A stretch of 64,000 nt of DNA from Parascedosporium putredinis (Eukaryota; Ascomycota; Sordariomycetes; Microascales; Microascaceae), in NCBI GenBank assembly GCA_949357655.1, contig CASHTG010000012.1, positions 3,224,001 through 3,288,000 on the forward strand, written 5' to 3'. A program made the translations under genes and the position numbers. The notes beneath the pieces are model-generated. The model was not told the DNA's origin. It did not search any database and saw only the letters and a program-made list of their open reading frames with translations. Shown piece by piece: positions 21,102 through 33,638 of this stretch. Every line of letters begins with the position of its first letter. Position 1 is the first letter of the stretch.

Positions 21102-22970
21102 ATGGGTCTCCCGTAAGTCCATCTCCTGCGCGGCTCAACACGACTGTCTCCATCTAGCGAGATGCTTTCGCATCCCGATCCATCGATCCCTCCGTCTTCT
21201 CGATGCTGGCGCTCGGCCCATCCCTGCCTCCTTATCGATTAGTCGTTCGGCATCATCGATCTATGCGGAATCGCCCCCTTTCCTCGTTGCTGTTTAGCCA
21301 CTGGTGCTCCTGCAAGCCCTTTTTCGTGAGACTGAGGATGGCCCCGCGCTCTTGAATCGAGCACCGGGTCACCTCTAGGAGACCTTCGTCCTCTTGCCTC
21401 GTGTCGTCGTTCGCCGTCGCATCTCATCGACCACCATCGCTTGTGCCTTTATCACTCCTCTCTCTTGAATTTCCACTGAGCTACATGGTATCGTCATCAC
21501 GTATACCCTTGTGCCTTCTCTTTGTTTTTCTTCTTCGTTCATCATTACCCCTCTGCTTCACACTTGGATTCAATCTAGCCCTCGGGCGAAGCGTTCCCTT
21601 GATGCCCGTGGTGGCCTGGTCATCGCTAACAAAGACTGTAGGCTTTATGTTGCCCGTAGCCCGAGTCCCGAGTCGGACACCCAAACTAAGAGACGTGAAA
21701 AGATCGCCAGTTCGAGCCGAAGTATTCGGAGACGTGCTCGCATCGATGACTTGGCTCGTGATTCCGAACGAGAGATCCCGACGTCGCCAGCGGGCCGTCT
21801 TCATCGCCAACTATATGAGCGAGCGCGGCGTCGATGACGAGCAATCTCGCCAGGAAGTGCCTCAGCTAAGCAACGTGCGACCGTGGGGCTCTTCCGAGCT
21901 TAGCCCTCGACATCATCGTCGCAGCTGGGAGCGCCCAGACGCTGAGCGACAAAGGCGCATTGAGGACCGCGTGCGCGAGCAAGCCCGGGACCAAGCAGCG
22001 CACGAACAAGGACTTTGTCGACCCTCCAACGGGATCAATTCGACCCCATCTCGGCTGATCATGATGGGGACACCGGGCCTACTGTAGCTGTTCTGAGGCG
22101 GCGTGTGGTAAGTCTTCAATACAAGCGGCCCTTCGTAATACGCAGCTTCACCTGACGCCTCATACTAACACTGTAGATACAGGGCGCCGGCATACTAGAT
22201 GGCGTTCGCCGGCCTCGTGAAGCTCGCAGGGCTCGCGACGCGCAGCAGCCTCACGCATCGACGACTACTTCTGGTACTTCGGGCTCGCGCCAAGTCACCT
22301 TCGGCTTTGACCCGTGGGAGTTGTATCTCATGCAGACGGGGCGCATTGCTGAGGCGGAGGCTCTCATGAGCGGCCTCCGTGACCGCAACCGGAGCCTTTC
22401 CAAAGCCCGGGCCCGGACGAGGATGACGACAACAATGAGGCATGGGATACGCTCCTGACGACCTTGACCCCTGATCCCCAACCACCAAGTGCCGGGTCCT
22501 CGTTCGCATCGGCCACCGCGACAAGCCAAAATTCAACACGTTCTGCCTCTTCAAACAGACTGCCTGCCTCAACGCATGATTGCGGAGGTGTCTGCGAAAT
22601 TTGCGCTCGCGCTCGAGCGTCGTCCGCCTCGGCATACCCCGGCTTATCCTGAGGCCTGATTTCGGACGCGAGCCGAGCCGGCTTGCTGATTCTGGATTTT
22701 CTGGCGACGGACCTCGAGCAGCCGTCTCCTACACCTTCTCTGAGCGGCGGCGGCACTGGCGGCAGATGCGGGACTTTGCCCGAGAAATTCGATCGGACTC
22801 TGTCGAACGTTACACAGAACGCATCATTGACGAGCTCAACAGAATTGAGAGGCGGGGTGGCATCATCCCTGATGGTACACCCTAAGCTGGCGACCCCCTT
22901 GGCCACGGAAGATGATCGCCTTGACGGCTTCGAGGATGACGAGGACGACTACGGGGAGTTGATTGTTTAA
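21102..22970 (+). CDS. conserved fungal protein of unknown function (MGLP start)
   Basis: I do not recognise a domain. The best model has a first exon of only 11 nt (21102-21112, ATG GGT CTC CC), a second at 21579-22107 and a third at 22177-22970. Exon 2 is basic and Ser/Arg-rich (SSSRSIRRRARIDDLARDSE). Exon 3 has GSRQVTFGFDPWELYL, a helix ending in GLRDRNRSLSKA, then an acidic WDTLLTTLTPDPQPP stretch followed by Ser/Ala-rich sequence. The latter resembles a block I recall from unannotated proteins across Pezizomycotina. It ends in an acidic tail, FEDDEDDYGELIV. The frame breaks near 21830-21840, 22010-22018, 22395-22405, about 22650 and about 22875. With these resolved the protein is about 446 aa. 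Exact borders in the last third are uncertain. It is probably disordered and nuclear or cytosolic. Confidence 0.6.
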
Positions 22971-25900
22971 ATCACCTCCTTTTGACTGGCATTGAACTTG
23001 TTTGACTGTGAACCCATCGTTCACGTCCCACTTTGCTCAATGCACCCCTCATGATTTCTTGTATTTGACTATTCGCATGGCGGACGTTAGCCAACGGGTT
23101 AGGCGTCCAAGGCGATTTTGCGCTCTGTGAATCGAATTCGGGCACACAACGCGCTTTGTGTTTTTCTTCTTTTTTTCAGGAAGGGAGTGATGATTGGGTC
23201 CTCTTTTCTTTTCTCGGACATGGGATCGACGCCTGAGTCTGAGTGTCTTATCTGGTCTAAGGATGACAAAAGAGTGCCTTGGATAATCTTTATTTGGGGT
23301 ATTCTTTTCTTTTTTTTTTTCTGCCTACTATCCCCGTATCTCTATTTTGGGGCGGCAGTGGTTGAGCAAGGACGGCGTTTTGGGTGTACTAGCAAGCATC
23401 AAGCACCATGGACTTTGTATTCATATCATATCAGGCATGTCGACGTCGAGAGAACCAGGGGTTCCTCTCGACCTCGCATTTCAAAATCGAATTAAATTCG
23501 GAAGCATCATCTCACGATTCGAACCGCCCCTTTAAATTCGCATGATGTGGTCCCATACTATTCTTACAGTAACTCGCGAATTGACGACAATGAAATGTAT
23601 GTTTTTTGTTCCCGCGCTGGGAAGCCCCTAATACCAAGCCATTTTCTTGTGTTGATAAGGAGTCAGGGGAGACGGACCTGGGAATGCACGAAACCCATGG
23701 ATTGAGTGAGGGGTTCCGTCTTAGTGCGTTCTTATATTGGTTCAAGGATGGATACAGGATCGACGACAAACAAAGCCTCATGATAATTCCCTTTACACGC
23801 TGCCTCGGATTTCTGGTTGAGGGGTTGATTCCATCCCTTGGACGCGTGAAGACGCGTCAAAATCAAAGGGAAGTCGGTTTCTTCATGCAACCTCCTGTTT
23901 CGCCGGGGGCAGCAGTATGGACAAAGGTGAGATCTTGACACATGCGCACACCCGCTACTAAGCGTGCGAAAGCATCTAACTGGGCTGGAACCGTTGTGTG
24001 AGCCCATGATATGAAGCTTTGCTGGTTGACTCTCCTCGGGCACGTCCCCTTCTGCCTCTCCCCGCTGGCTTATTGCGCGGCCGAGTCCCGTGGGAGGCAG
24101 CACAAGTTTTGTGAAATTCCCGCCACTCTCAAGGGTACGAAGTAATTTCCGGCGAAGGACCTCCATCCTGTGGCGTCGTTGTGATATTACATGTACGAAT
24201 AAGACGCAATGTGACGAGGCTTGTCAAAGCCGATGTCAATCTTGAATTAGAAGCGCCACGAGCCTGGCCTGAGCTGGACTAAGGGATGCGGGATATTGCA
24301 TGGCTGCGCTATCAGGCAGCGAACAGAACTGGGTAAAGCGCGATGATGCCATTTCCCATGCACTTTATATCTCGGTGAAAAAGGGTACTGGCACCGTTGA
24401 CTGTTGATGCGCCTTTGGACGCCTTTCGGCGGCTTTCAGGCCTTCCGTAGACGATTGTTCTCTCCCTAAATTGATCGATATGTAGCGCAGGATTGCTAGT
24501 GTGCTTCAGCCCATCGATTCTAGCACTATATTATGGGTGCCACAGGATACAAGATATTCCGGGTGATCGCATGTCACCAAGGCTTCCGCCACGGCCTTCC
24601 TTTGACACCAATTCCGAACGAGCCATGGATGCTGGACTGTTGTAGGTTGCTTGACCCAGGACGTACGCGGTGTGGGGTAACTCAGCCGTGGGGCATTGAT
24701 CGTTGATAGATCCATCCACTATTGCTCCTTCGTATGTTCAATGGGTTCATTATATCCATATATCAGCGGGGGCGTGATCATCGCCGTAGTGTAGGTTCCA
24801 TCAAGCCATCCGCCATGGATAGATGCTTAGATGGTTTGATGGAACATAGGATCCAAAACCATTGGCGATCAATGGTGTCTAGTCTGGTGTGAACTTGAGC
24901 AGTGAAACCCCAAGTTGAGAGCAAAGTAATTGAGTTCACAGTGCTTGAGCCCTGGGCGGCCTTGTTGGTGGCGCCCAAGGTACCGATTGGTGGGCCTAGC
25001 GTCACTGATTGGCACCCCACCGGCTCACCCTAGGGAGCACTAACGTTATATTACAGGGGTATTCTACTGAGAACAGCCACTGAGCTCGCATCCTTCGGTG
25101 TAAGAGTCCTCGGACTTTCAGACAGGGTCTCGACTCCTTGGACTTCAACTGTCTCCAACCGGCGCCATACAAGCGCGAGACACTCTCGTCGATTCGTGTG
25201 TGCATGTGTGCAGATGCGTGTGCGTGTGTGTTTGGACGCCCTCAACTCTTGTCCCTGTTCCTGTGCGGCCGCCTACACGATACATTGTCCGAGGTGTTTT
25301 GACCAAACATTGAATTTGCTGGTGTTGACTGGACTCCAGTCATCATTGGGAAGTTCGACCCCCTTTCTGTGGACCGGTTGTTTCCTGTTCCTCGCCTCCA
25401 AGTCCCATCCCATCACATAGCTGAAGTATTACTGTATTGAACCAGCCCAGTGCACCTTCCCGACCCACCTGCTTGGCTGAAGACGGGACACCGACTCGAA
25501 GGCGGGAAAATCCACGAATTTTGGCCTTTTAACCCCGTCCACCTCCAGGTTAAAGCCACACAACGGCCCAACGAAGAGAATAGAGGATAAACAACCGATA
25601 TGTAAGATAGTGGACCTTGCGAACGTGGGAAACAGGCGGATAAGAAGCTACCTCAGGAGACCCGCTCCGTCAATGGCTTGCGAGGGCGCTCCTGTATGGT
25701 TGCTACTGCGATTTCCTTCCCGATCGGCCTCGACGCATCAATCTAGGCACGACAGTACGCCATAGGCCTTACGCGACTGCCGCTTGTGCATTTTGCCTCT
25801 TCGCGTCGCTGTTTCGTCCTTGCCCAGAATCCGCACAAGGCTGGTTTCTAGTCCACAGAACGAGCGAGGGCTACCCTCCACGAACTCGCCTTCCCTCGAA

Positions 25901-26332
25901 GTTGACTGTCTGGTTTTCTCGGTACCAGAGACGTCTAGTGCTGCGGTTGCAATTGATCTCATCGATCCTCTGCCTCGTCATCGAACGGACTCTCGTCGCA
26001 CACGCCTTCTCGGCACCGTATCCCGAATAGAGAGAGAAAAAAAGGCCAGAGGCCAAGCCGAGCCCGACGAAAACTTCAGATTTGGATTGCGACCCTTTCC
26101 ATACACCTCGACACTCTTTTACACCTTACTCAAACCCCGCCCCTTCCTTGAGCGTACTGGGGCCGGATTCCCCAAAGGGAGACAGAGGAAGAGAATAGGA
26201 GGCATTCGACGAGTGGCTGCGGGCGGTGTGATCCCCCATCCGATACGCCACGAGAACAGTCGCTTTTCGAGACGATCATTTCGAATACGATCCTATCCTA
26301 CCAAGCGCCGCCACCGGCCCATCTAGTCGGCC
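22971..26332. other. intergenic region of 3.4 kb
   Basis: No gene is supported. A 180-codon open frame at 25784-26326 lies directly upstream of the kinase ATG but is basic, without motifs, and is best read as 5' leader. The region holds a TG-rich microsatellite at 25196-25230. Confidence 0.5.
25196..25230 (+). repeat. (TG)n-like microsatellite
   Basis: An imperfect TG/TGCG tract of about 35 bases, without gene context. Confidence 0.75.
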
Positions 26333-29300
26333 ATGGCCCCTCCGGCCTCGTCGTCGGCTGAGCGCCACCCCCAAGCCAACGGTAAGGCCGCTGTGGTGGC
26401 AACGAGGTCCGAGAAAGCTCCTGGAACACCGCGGAGGGACAAGAGCAATGGGCGGGAAAGTTCGGCGGTGCAGGACCCAGGCCTGAAGGACTACGTGAGT
26501 TTTTTTCCCTTTTCTTTTCTTCAGATTTCTCTGAAAATGCTGCTCTCCCATCCTGCAGCGGGGCCCCACCAGCTGGCTGTAGGAATGCCTCCTTGCTCGT
26601 GTGGGGATGGTGGCTTCAATTGTGCCGGCCCCGCTCCTGAGAGACCGGAGGGGTTGCGTGTATGCTGACTGAACTATGTTTCCTATGCAGCGTCTTGGCG
26701 AGTGTTTGGGCAAGGGAGCATTTGGCTCCGTTTATAAAGCTTTCAACTGGGGTACTGGAGAGGCTGTCGCCGTGAAGCAGATCAAGCTGGGCGATCTACC
26801 AAAGAGCGAATTGCGCATGATTGAGGTTTGTTCCCTACCCCTCCATTGCCTGAGCTTGACGCCTAGCACATATCACTGCAGGCGATCTTGACGTGTCGAC
26901 CGTGAATCTAACCCTCGACTGATAGTCTGAAATCGATCTCCTGAAAAACCTTCATGTAAGCCGCACCTGAGCAAGCAACCCCGGAATGCATTCTGGCCTA
27001 GTAATGCTAATCTGATATAGCATGACAATATCGTCAAATATATTGGCTTCGTCAAGTCTGCCGACTGCCTCAACATCATCCTCGAGTACGATGAATCTGC
27101 CTCTGCCCCTTCATTCCTTCCCCTTCCTCCCTGCAGTGAGAACGTACTCTAACTGGGCCCCTAGATACTGCGAAAATGGATCCCTTCACTCGATCCTCAA
27201 GGCTTACGGAAAGTTCCCCGAGAACCTGGTCGGCGTGTATATGACCCAGGTTTTGCACGGTCTCCAGTACCTCCACGACCAGGGTGTCATCCATCGTGAT
27301 ATCAAGGGCGCCAATATCTTGACCACCAAAGATGGCACTGTCAAGCTAGCCGACTTCGGTGTTTCTACGAGTACAATAGCCGGAAACCAAGATAAGGAAG
27401 CGCAGGTGGTAGGGACGCCCTACTGGATGGCTCCCGAGATTATCCAGTTGTCCGGCGCGAGTTCGGCCTCGGATATCTGGAGTGTTGGGTGTACCGTTAT
27501 CGAGCTCCTCCAAGCGAGGCCACCATATCACAACCTGGCGGCTATGCCGGCGCTGTTTGCCATCGTCAATGACGATCACCCTCCTTTGCCCGAAGGAATC
27601 TCTCCTGTTAGTTGCTGCCGCCTCCCTTTCGGACCTTGGTTGTTGACCAGACTGACGCGTATTCTGTATTAGGCGGCAAGGGATTTCCTGATGCAATGCT
27701 TCCAGAAGGATCCCAACCTTCGTGTAACTGCGCGAAAGCTTCTTCGGCATGCCTGGATTGTCGGCTGCCGCAAGAGCGAGCCGCAGGTCTCCAAGGCGCC
27801 ATCCAATTTTAGCCAAGCGGTGGAGGAAGTCAAACAGTGGAACAAGGCCCTTAAATCTTCCGAGACATCTCTTCGGGCTTCTACGGGCTCCGATAGTGCT
27901 CCCCCATGGCTCACAACCAGGGCGCAATGCGATTCCGAGAACCCGACCCCCTTCGCTCGAACCACGCCACCCCTGCTCGTGTTGCGCTTGCAAAGCCTCG
28001 CGCCCTACCCGAAGCATTCAGGTCTCCTGAACTAGCAGACGATGACAACTGGGACAATGACTTTGCGACGTCCATCTCGCCCAGCGCATTGCACCTACCC
28101 CATCTTAAACCGCAGGACAACTTTGGTGGACTGTTGTCTGCTGATCGGCTCAAGGCATTCGCGTCCGCAGTCGACCTTAGTGACGTCTCGGAGAACTACG
28201 ACGACGACTTCGAAGGCGAACTTCTCACCATCAAAGTCGCTAGGAATACTTCCCAAGATGACAGCTTCGATGCCCAAGAGAAGACGATACGCCCGCTCCT
28301 CGCAAAGCAGAAAAGAGCCAGGATTTGTTCAGTTCTCATGCGCGTAACCACTCCCGTACCTTTTCGCGATCGAGCACGGCCCCGGTCTCGGGCGGTAAAT
28401 CGCCGACGAAATCCAGCTTCCCTAATAACAAAATTGAGCTTCCTTCACGGCCGGACATGCTTTATAGAGAGCAGTCCATCGAAGACTTTTCGGATCTTCA
28501 CTTTGACAGCGACCATGTGTTTAGCAAAGATTTGAATCTAGCCGCAAGGAGGGTAAGAAAGAATGCGCCCCTTTTCGCTTTTCGGCACCTTGTACTATAC
28601 TAACTTGCTATCTTATAGGGGGCCCGTCAGAGCGACGCGCCGCAACTGTTTCACCCGTCTGATTTAACTAGTCTACCACGCTCCATGCAGTCTCCAGCAA
28701 TGCCTGGAAGCATTCGTCGGCAAGTGTCATCGCGCCCTTCCGTCCTGCCCGACCGTCCCATGCGTAGGTCGCGATCGTCGGCGGAGATCCAAAGATTCGT
28801 CGAGCCCGATGACGACGAGGACTTTTCCGATATCTTAGGCCCTGGGGACAAGCTTACTCCCAAGGACGAGAGTGATGGCGGGTCTGAAAATGGGCTCATG
28901 TTGGCTTCCAAACTATCGGGTAGCTCCTGGCTAGGGGATGACGAAGACGAGGATGACCCGTTTGCATCGATGGACCCTGGGTGGGATGAGCTTGATCTCA
29001 AGGCCAATATCGCGCGAGATCGTCACGCACGTCTGTGCGAGCGGGTGGAAGAGCTTGTGCGATCCCTGAAGACGACAGAGAGCGAGGACATCTTGTGCGA
29101 CCTCTCGGAAGACTTGGTATGCCGTCTCCTCTTTTTCCTTCCCATCGCTTTTCTTCTTCCTTTTCCCCCACTCCTTTTTCTTTTGGCGGTTCCCTTTACT
29201 GACTATGACATTCTCTCAAATAGCTTGCTTTGCTGTGGGAGAATCCGGAGGCGAAGAGCCTAATAATCACTGCTCATGGACTCCTCCCCATCCTCGAGAT

Positions 29301-31702
29301 CCTAGAGCCTTGCACCGTCAAGAGCCGGCAACACATGATCCTTCAGCTACTGAAAGTTGTTAATGCTGTAAGTCGATCCGATTTCGAAGTCATTGTTGTA
29401 ACCGGTTATATCTAACATAGGATGGGTAGATCATTCTTGATGATGTTGAAATTCAGGAGAATCTGTGCTTCGTCGGTGGCATCCCTATCATCACAAAGTT
29501 TGCCGCGCGACAATACTCGAACGAGATTCGTCTTGAGGCTGCCGCCTTCGTTCGACAGATGTACCAGACCTCGACCTTGACGCTACAGATGTTTGTCAGT
29601 GCCGGTGGTCTCAACGTTCTTGTTGAGTTTCTCTTTGAAGACTACGATAGCGCCAGGGATCTCGTGCTCATCGGCGTCAATGGTATCTGGAATGTGTTTG
29701 AGTTGCAGGTTCGTTTTATCTTTGCCTCTCGGCTTTCTTCTCTCTCCTCCATCCCTGAATTGGAACTAACGCCTCTAACAATTCTCGTCATTTAGGGTCC
29801 CACACCGAAGAATGATTTCTGCCGCATATTTTCCAGAAGCAAGATCCTGTACCCTCTTGCGCTCGTCCTCCACAGGGTTCTTGATGAAGAAGGGGAGGAT
29901 GAACTATCAGAACTGATTGAGGGGCGCATTGTGAACATCTTCTATCTATTCTCCCAGGCCGAGAATTACGTCAAAGAGGTTGTCGCGGACCGCCAAGTGC
30001 TGAAGAGTAAGTCCTTCCCAACGTGATCAAAGACAAAAGCCAAGTCTACATAAATGACAATCCCACTAACGGCGGTGACATAGGTGCCCTCAAAGATCTG
30101 CGGCGCATGACGCCGGCTCATCAAATCACAATGCTAAAGTTCATCAAGAACCTTTCCATGCTTTCTACTACGCTAGAAGTCTTGCATTCTGCCGACGCGA
30201 TTGACTTCTTAATCGACCTCCTCAGCTATAGTATGAAGAAGGGCCATGCCCAGTTCCGTGAGATATCCAACCAAGTTTTGAACACTATGTTCAACCTCTG
30301 CCGCCTCAGCAAAGAGCGCCAAGAAGATGCCGCTGTAGGGGCGTGATTCCCCTCCTTTTACGCATGATGAAGACGGAGAGGCCACCCAAGGAATTTGTAC
30401 TTCCCATCCTTTGCGACATGGCGCACTCAGGGAGGACTGGGCGGAGATTCCTATGGCAGAATAAGGGCCTCGACTTTTACGTGTCATTGCTGGCGGACCA
30501 GTACTGGCAAGTCACGGCTCTCGATGCCATTTTGGTTTGGTAAGTTAGGCATATGGCTATCCCTACGCCCCCTCGCTTCCTTTTGCATGCGCTCCGTCCT
30601 TCCGCATTTCCCGCCTTTCCTCGATTATGGTATTAATTCTGTTTTGTACGTGTAGGCTTCAAGAGGAAACCGCCAATGTTGAAAGTCACCTCCTCAACAG
30701 CGAGTTCACAAAGACTATCCTATCCTCGTTTAGCACGAACAAACTCAACTCGTTTGACTCAAACCTACTGGAGCCGCTTCTCAAACTTGTCCGTTTGAGT
30801 CCTTCCATTGCGGCCTCGCTAGCCGTCCCCGAGATGCTAGCGGGCATCTCTCAGAGGCTTGGCCATAAGAAGCCGGTCGTCAGACTGAACCTTTGCGTCT
30901 TGTCCGCATCATCATCGATGCCTGTGACCCAGACTTGGGTATCACCACGGGCAGCGCTACTCTCGATAGCAAGCAACTACAGTCATTGATGAGCACCATC
31001 CAGCGCCTCGCAGACAAGGATTCTGCTGTCCTGGTGCGGAATCTTGCGTCCGAGCTTGTGAAGCTGAGAGTTGGGCTGGAACCGTTTCCTGACGTGCTGG
31101 CCGCCCCGACTGTTATTCCAAACTCGCCCGTGCCTTCAAGCCGACGGCCCGGATCTGGAAACAGGCGAAACAACTCATACACCCCACCAGGCCTTCATGT
31201 CTCCATGTCGGTGCCGCCTACTCCTAGCCACGCTAACCCGAGACACCGGCCTAGCATCTCGACGTCTGGGGGTGCCTATATCGAAGTGGCTTCCAGTCCC
31301 CGCCGGACGCCCGCATCCATAACGCACGAACGCGATGCCATTCTCTATCGGCCCCGTAGCAGGGACGGTCCGACCGGAATTCCGCGAAGAGTCAGTGGCG
31401 ATGTCTCTGCGGCAGCGAGCGTTCTCTCGAATGGAAGCGCGTCCAGCAGTGGCAGCTCGTCGATCCCGGGCAAAAGCCGTTTGCCGCGGACGTCTTTATC
31501 CTACTCAAGATCTAGTTTGTCTGGCGGGCAGCCACCCATTATAAGCCGGTCGGAGAGCGCACTGTCGAATAAGGAAAACGTGAGTCGAGGATCTAGCGGG
31601 AGCGCCTCGGGTTCGGCGACAGGTTCGCCGGCACCCATCAGCGTTATCGCTAGTGGGAAGAGGAGGAACAGGGCACCAAGCTCAGACTTGAGGTGGCCTT
31701 GA
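26333..31702 (+). CDS. sepH: septation initiation protein kinase (Cdc7/SepH, MAP3K-like)
   Basis: This is a Ser/Thr kinase at the head of the septation initiation network, about 1450 aa over 12 exons. Exons are 26333-26494, 26691-26825, 26926-26955, 27021-27085, 27165-27606, 27673-28552, 28619-29116, 29224-29367, 29430-29708, 29796-30006, 30084-30539 and 30656-31702. The kinase domain (about residues 54-310) shows the glycine loop GKGAFGSVYK, VAVKQI (catalytic Lys), HRDIKGANIL, DFGVST and GTPYWMAPE. It closely matches Aspergillus SepH. A disordered acidic linker (DNWDNDF, YDDDFEGEL) follows. A long helical-repeat region from LALLWENPEAKSLI to LAGISQRLGHKKPVV and a Ser/Pro-rich tail complete the protein. 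One-base losses occur at 27901-27905, 28324-28326, 30338-30341 and 30892-30894. Adding them gives 1451 codons. Confidence 0.92.
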
Positions 31703-33638
31703 TCTCGAGTGGTGGGCCAGACTGCAGAGCTTCTCTCTCCTTCCCCTCCGACACTCTCAACTGCCCTGATGCCAGCGCATCTCACGCTTTCCCCCTCCCT
31801 ATTTTTTTCCGTCTTGTTTCATTTTCTAACTAATCTTGTCTTGGTGTTTTCTTTCCTCTTACATATGTTACGGATCGGACAAAAGGGGCATACAAAAAAA
31901 TTCATTCATGATGGGAGGTGATGTGTAGGGACATTTTTTTCTTCTTTTTTGTCAGAAAGATAGGGGTGAAGGGACTATCTGCATTTGTTTTGCGCCGGAA
32001 AACAACTCCTCCTGCCTCTCCTTGTTACAATTAGGAGAGGCTTTTTCCTCTTTTTTCTTCTTATGCAATATGGTATCATTCTGGGGGTTTCCGAGAGAAA
32101 GAGAAATCATGGTTACTATGGAAGAGGGTTTCATGGGATGAGTATCGAGGCATGTCAAGACAATGGATGAAACGGATGCATCCATATACATACATATATA
32201 TACATATACGTTATCTACGTTATAAGAAGGGCGGGCCTTGGTTCACCATCTTTTAGCATGTTGACCCAGCCAACTTTGGTAATGACACCGATGATTGTGT
32301 GTGCGCCTCCCAGTTACGGCGAAACACGGGCTGCCCGCCGGGTTATTGAATGCCTGATGCTACAGCAGATTGTTGGGGAAGCTGGCAAGCGATTGCTACA
32401 CACGTCGGTCGACCTGATGAGAGAGGCTGGTTGGCTAGTCATTTATGGAGGGACAAGGGAAAGAGATGACGGACGCGATTAGCAAGATCTCACTGCGGTA
32501 TACTACGGGTTCGAAGATGGGCTTGCCATATCCTGCAACGCAAGCATTTTCCAGTCAATAGTTTTGCCGTTGAGAACTTGACGAGTGTGTAATGATGGTA
32601 GCAAGAGCCATCATCCGGAACGGACGACGACTTGCTACATGTTCTGTTATTGCTATCTAACGGGCTGCATCCTGGCGTGACAATCGGTGCCCTCGAGAGA
32701 CATCGACCGACCCGCAGATTGTCATAGCAGGAGCAAAAAGCAGCGCGCGTGCTTGTGCGCGTAAGATGCAGGGCAGAGCAAAAGCAACAGAACTAAAAAC
32801 AGAAAACAACCAAAAGTATGGATAGGAACACCCACGAGGCAAGCCCACGATAGCGTAGAAGCATTGTCGTGGTGAAAAGGTACGAGAACCCGCCGCTCCA
32901 GCGAGCCCTTCCCTTCATTGCCTCAGTTTCCCGATACGCCGTCCCAGCGATGGCGTAGAAGCACTTTCGCTGTCGAGTTTTTCTTTCCCCCTTTCCTCCC
33001 TTCTTAGTCGTCGTCTCCCTCCTCCTCCTCTCCCTGCTTGACCTGGCGTCGTATATTCAACAAACAAGGTATCAAGACATTATTTTTGCAAGCTCCTCGG
33101 ATGACAGCGTATGTAAACACAGATGGGGTATCATAAAAAGAAAGCGAAACAGAACAAAAGCTGCTGTGACATGAAAAAAAAAAAAAAAAAAAGATGGTGA
33201 ACAAGCCCCTGTCCTCTAGACACAAGGATAGGGCAGGCACCAACAAAAAGGCAAGTCGAAATTCGAATCCCCAAATATCACTAACTAGCCACCTTGACGA
33301 CACTAGGAAAGGGGGCGGGCCATGTGGACGATAGCGCTGCAGCATTGTCGTACCAACAGGGCCGAATCCCCTGTGCCTTGTGACACCACGATGACAGTCA
33401 GGATCTGGCGGAGCCGGCGGAAGAAAGAAAATCCAAGCAGGCGCCGTGTGTTGTCGCTGCAATGGAGTGTTTTTGAAGGCAGGCCATGTTGAATTGCCTG
33501 AAATTCCTTGCATTGATCAAAATGCAAAAGTTGGGGGCATCGGGACGACCCTCCATGGTCCGTCCCACAGCCGAAGAAGGAAAAGCACGAAAAATTCACA
33601 CAACTGGCCTCGGTTTGATGGCATGGCCGTGTCCCCCA
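31703..33638. other. convergent intergenic region
   Basis: This lies between the kinase stop and the MFS transporter stop. It has AT-rich patches (around 32190-32220) and a 19-base A run. No coding signal is seen; a 74-codon open frame at 32258-32482 lacks motifs. Confidence 0.5.
33174..33192 (+). repeat. 19-base poly(A) run
   Basis: The longest homopolymer I noticed in the window. Its length is probably unreliable given the homopolymer errors elsewhere. Confidence 0.85.

Noticed and set aside
25784..26326. 180-codon frame just upstream of the kinase
   Set aside because: Basic composition, no motif, and it ends next to the kinase ATG; more likely 5' leader.
27901..30894. Programmed frameshifting or RNA editing in the kinase gene
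   Set aside because: No slippery heptamer pattern, four shifts all fitting one missing base at runs, and the same defect appears in a dozen unrelated genes.
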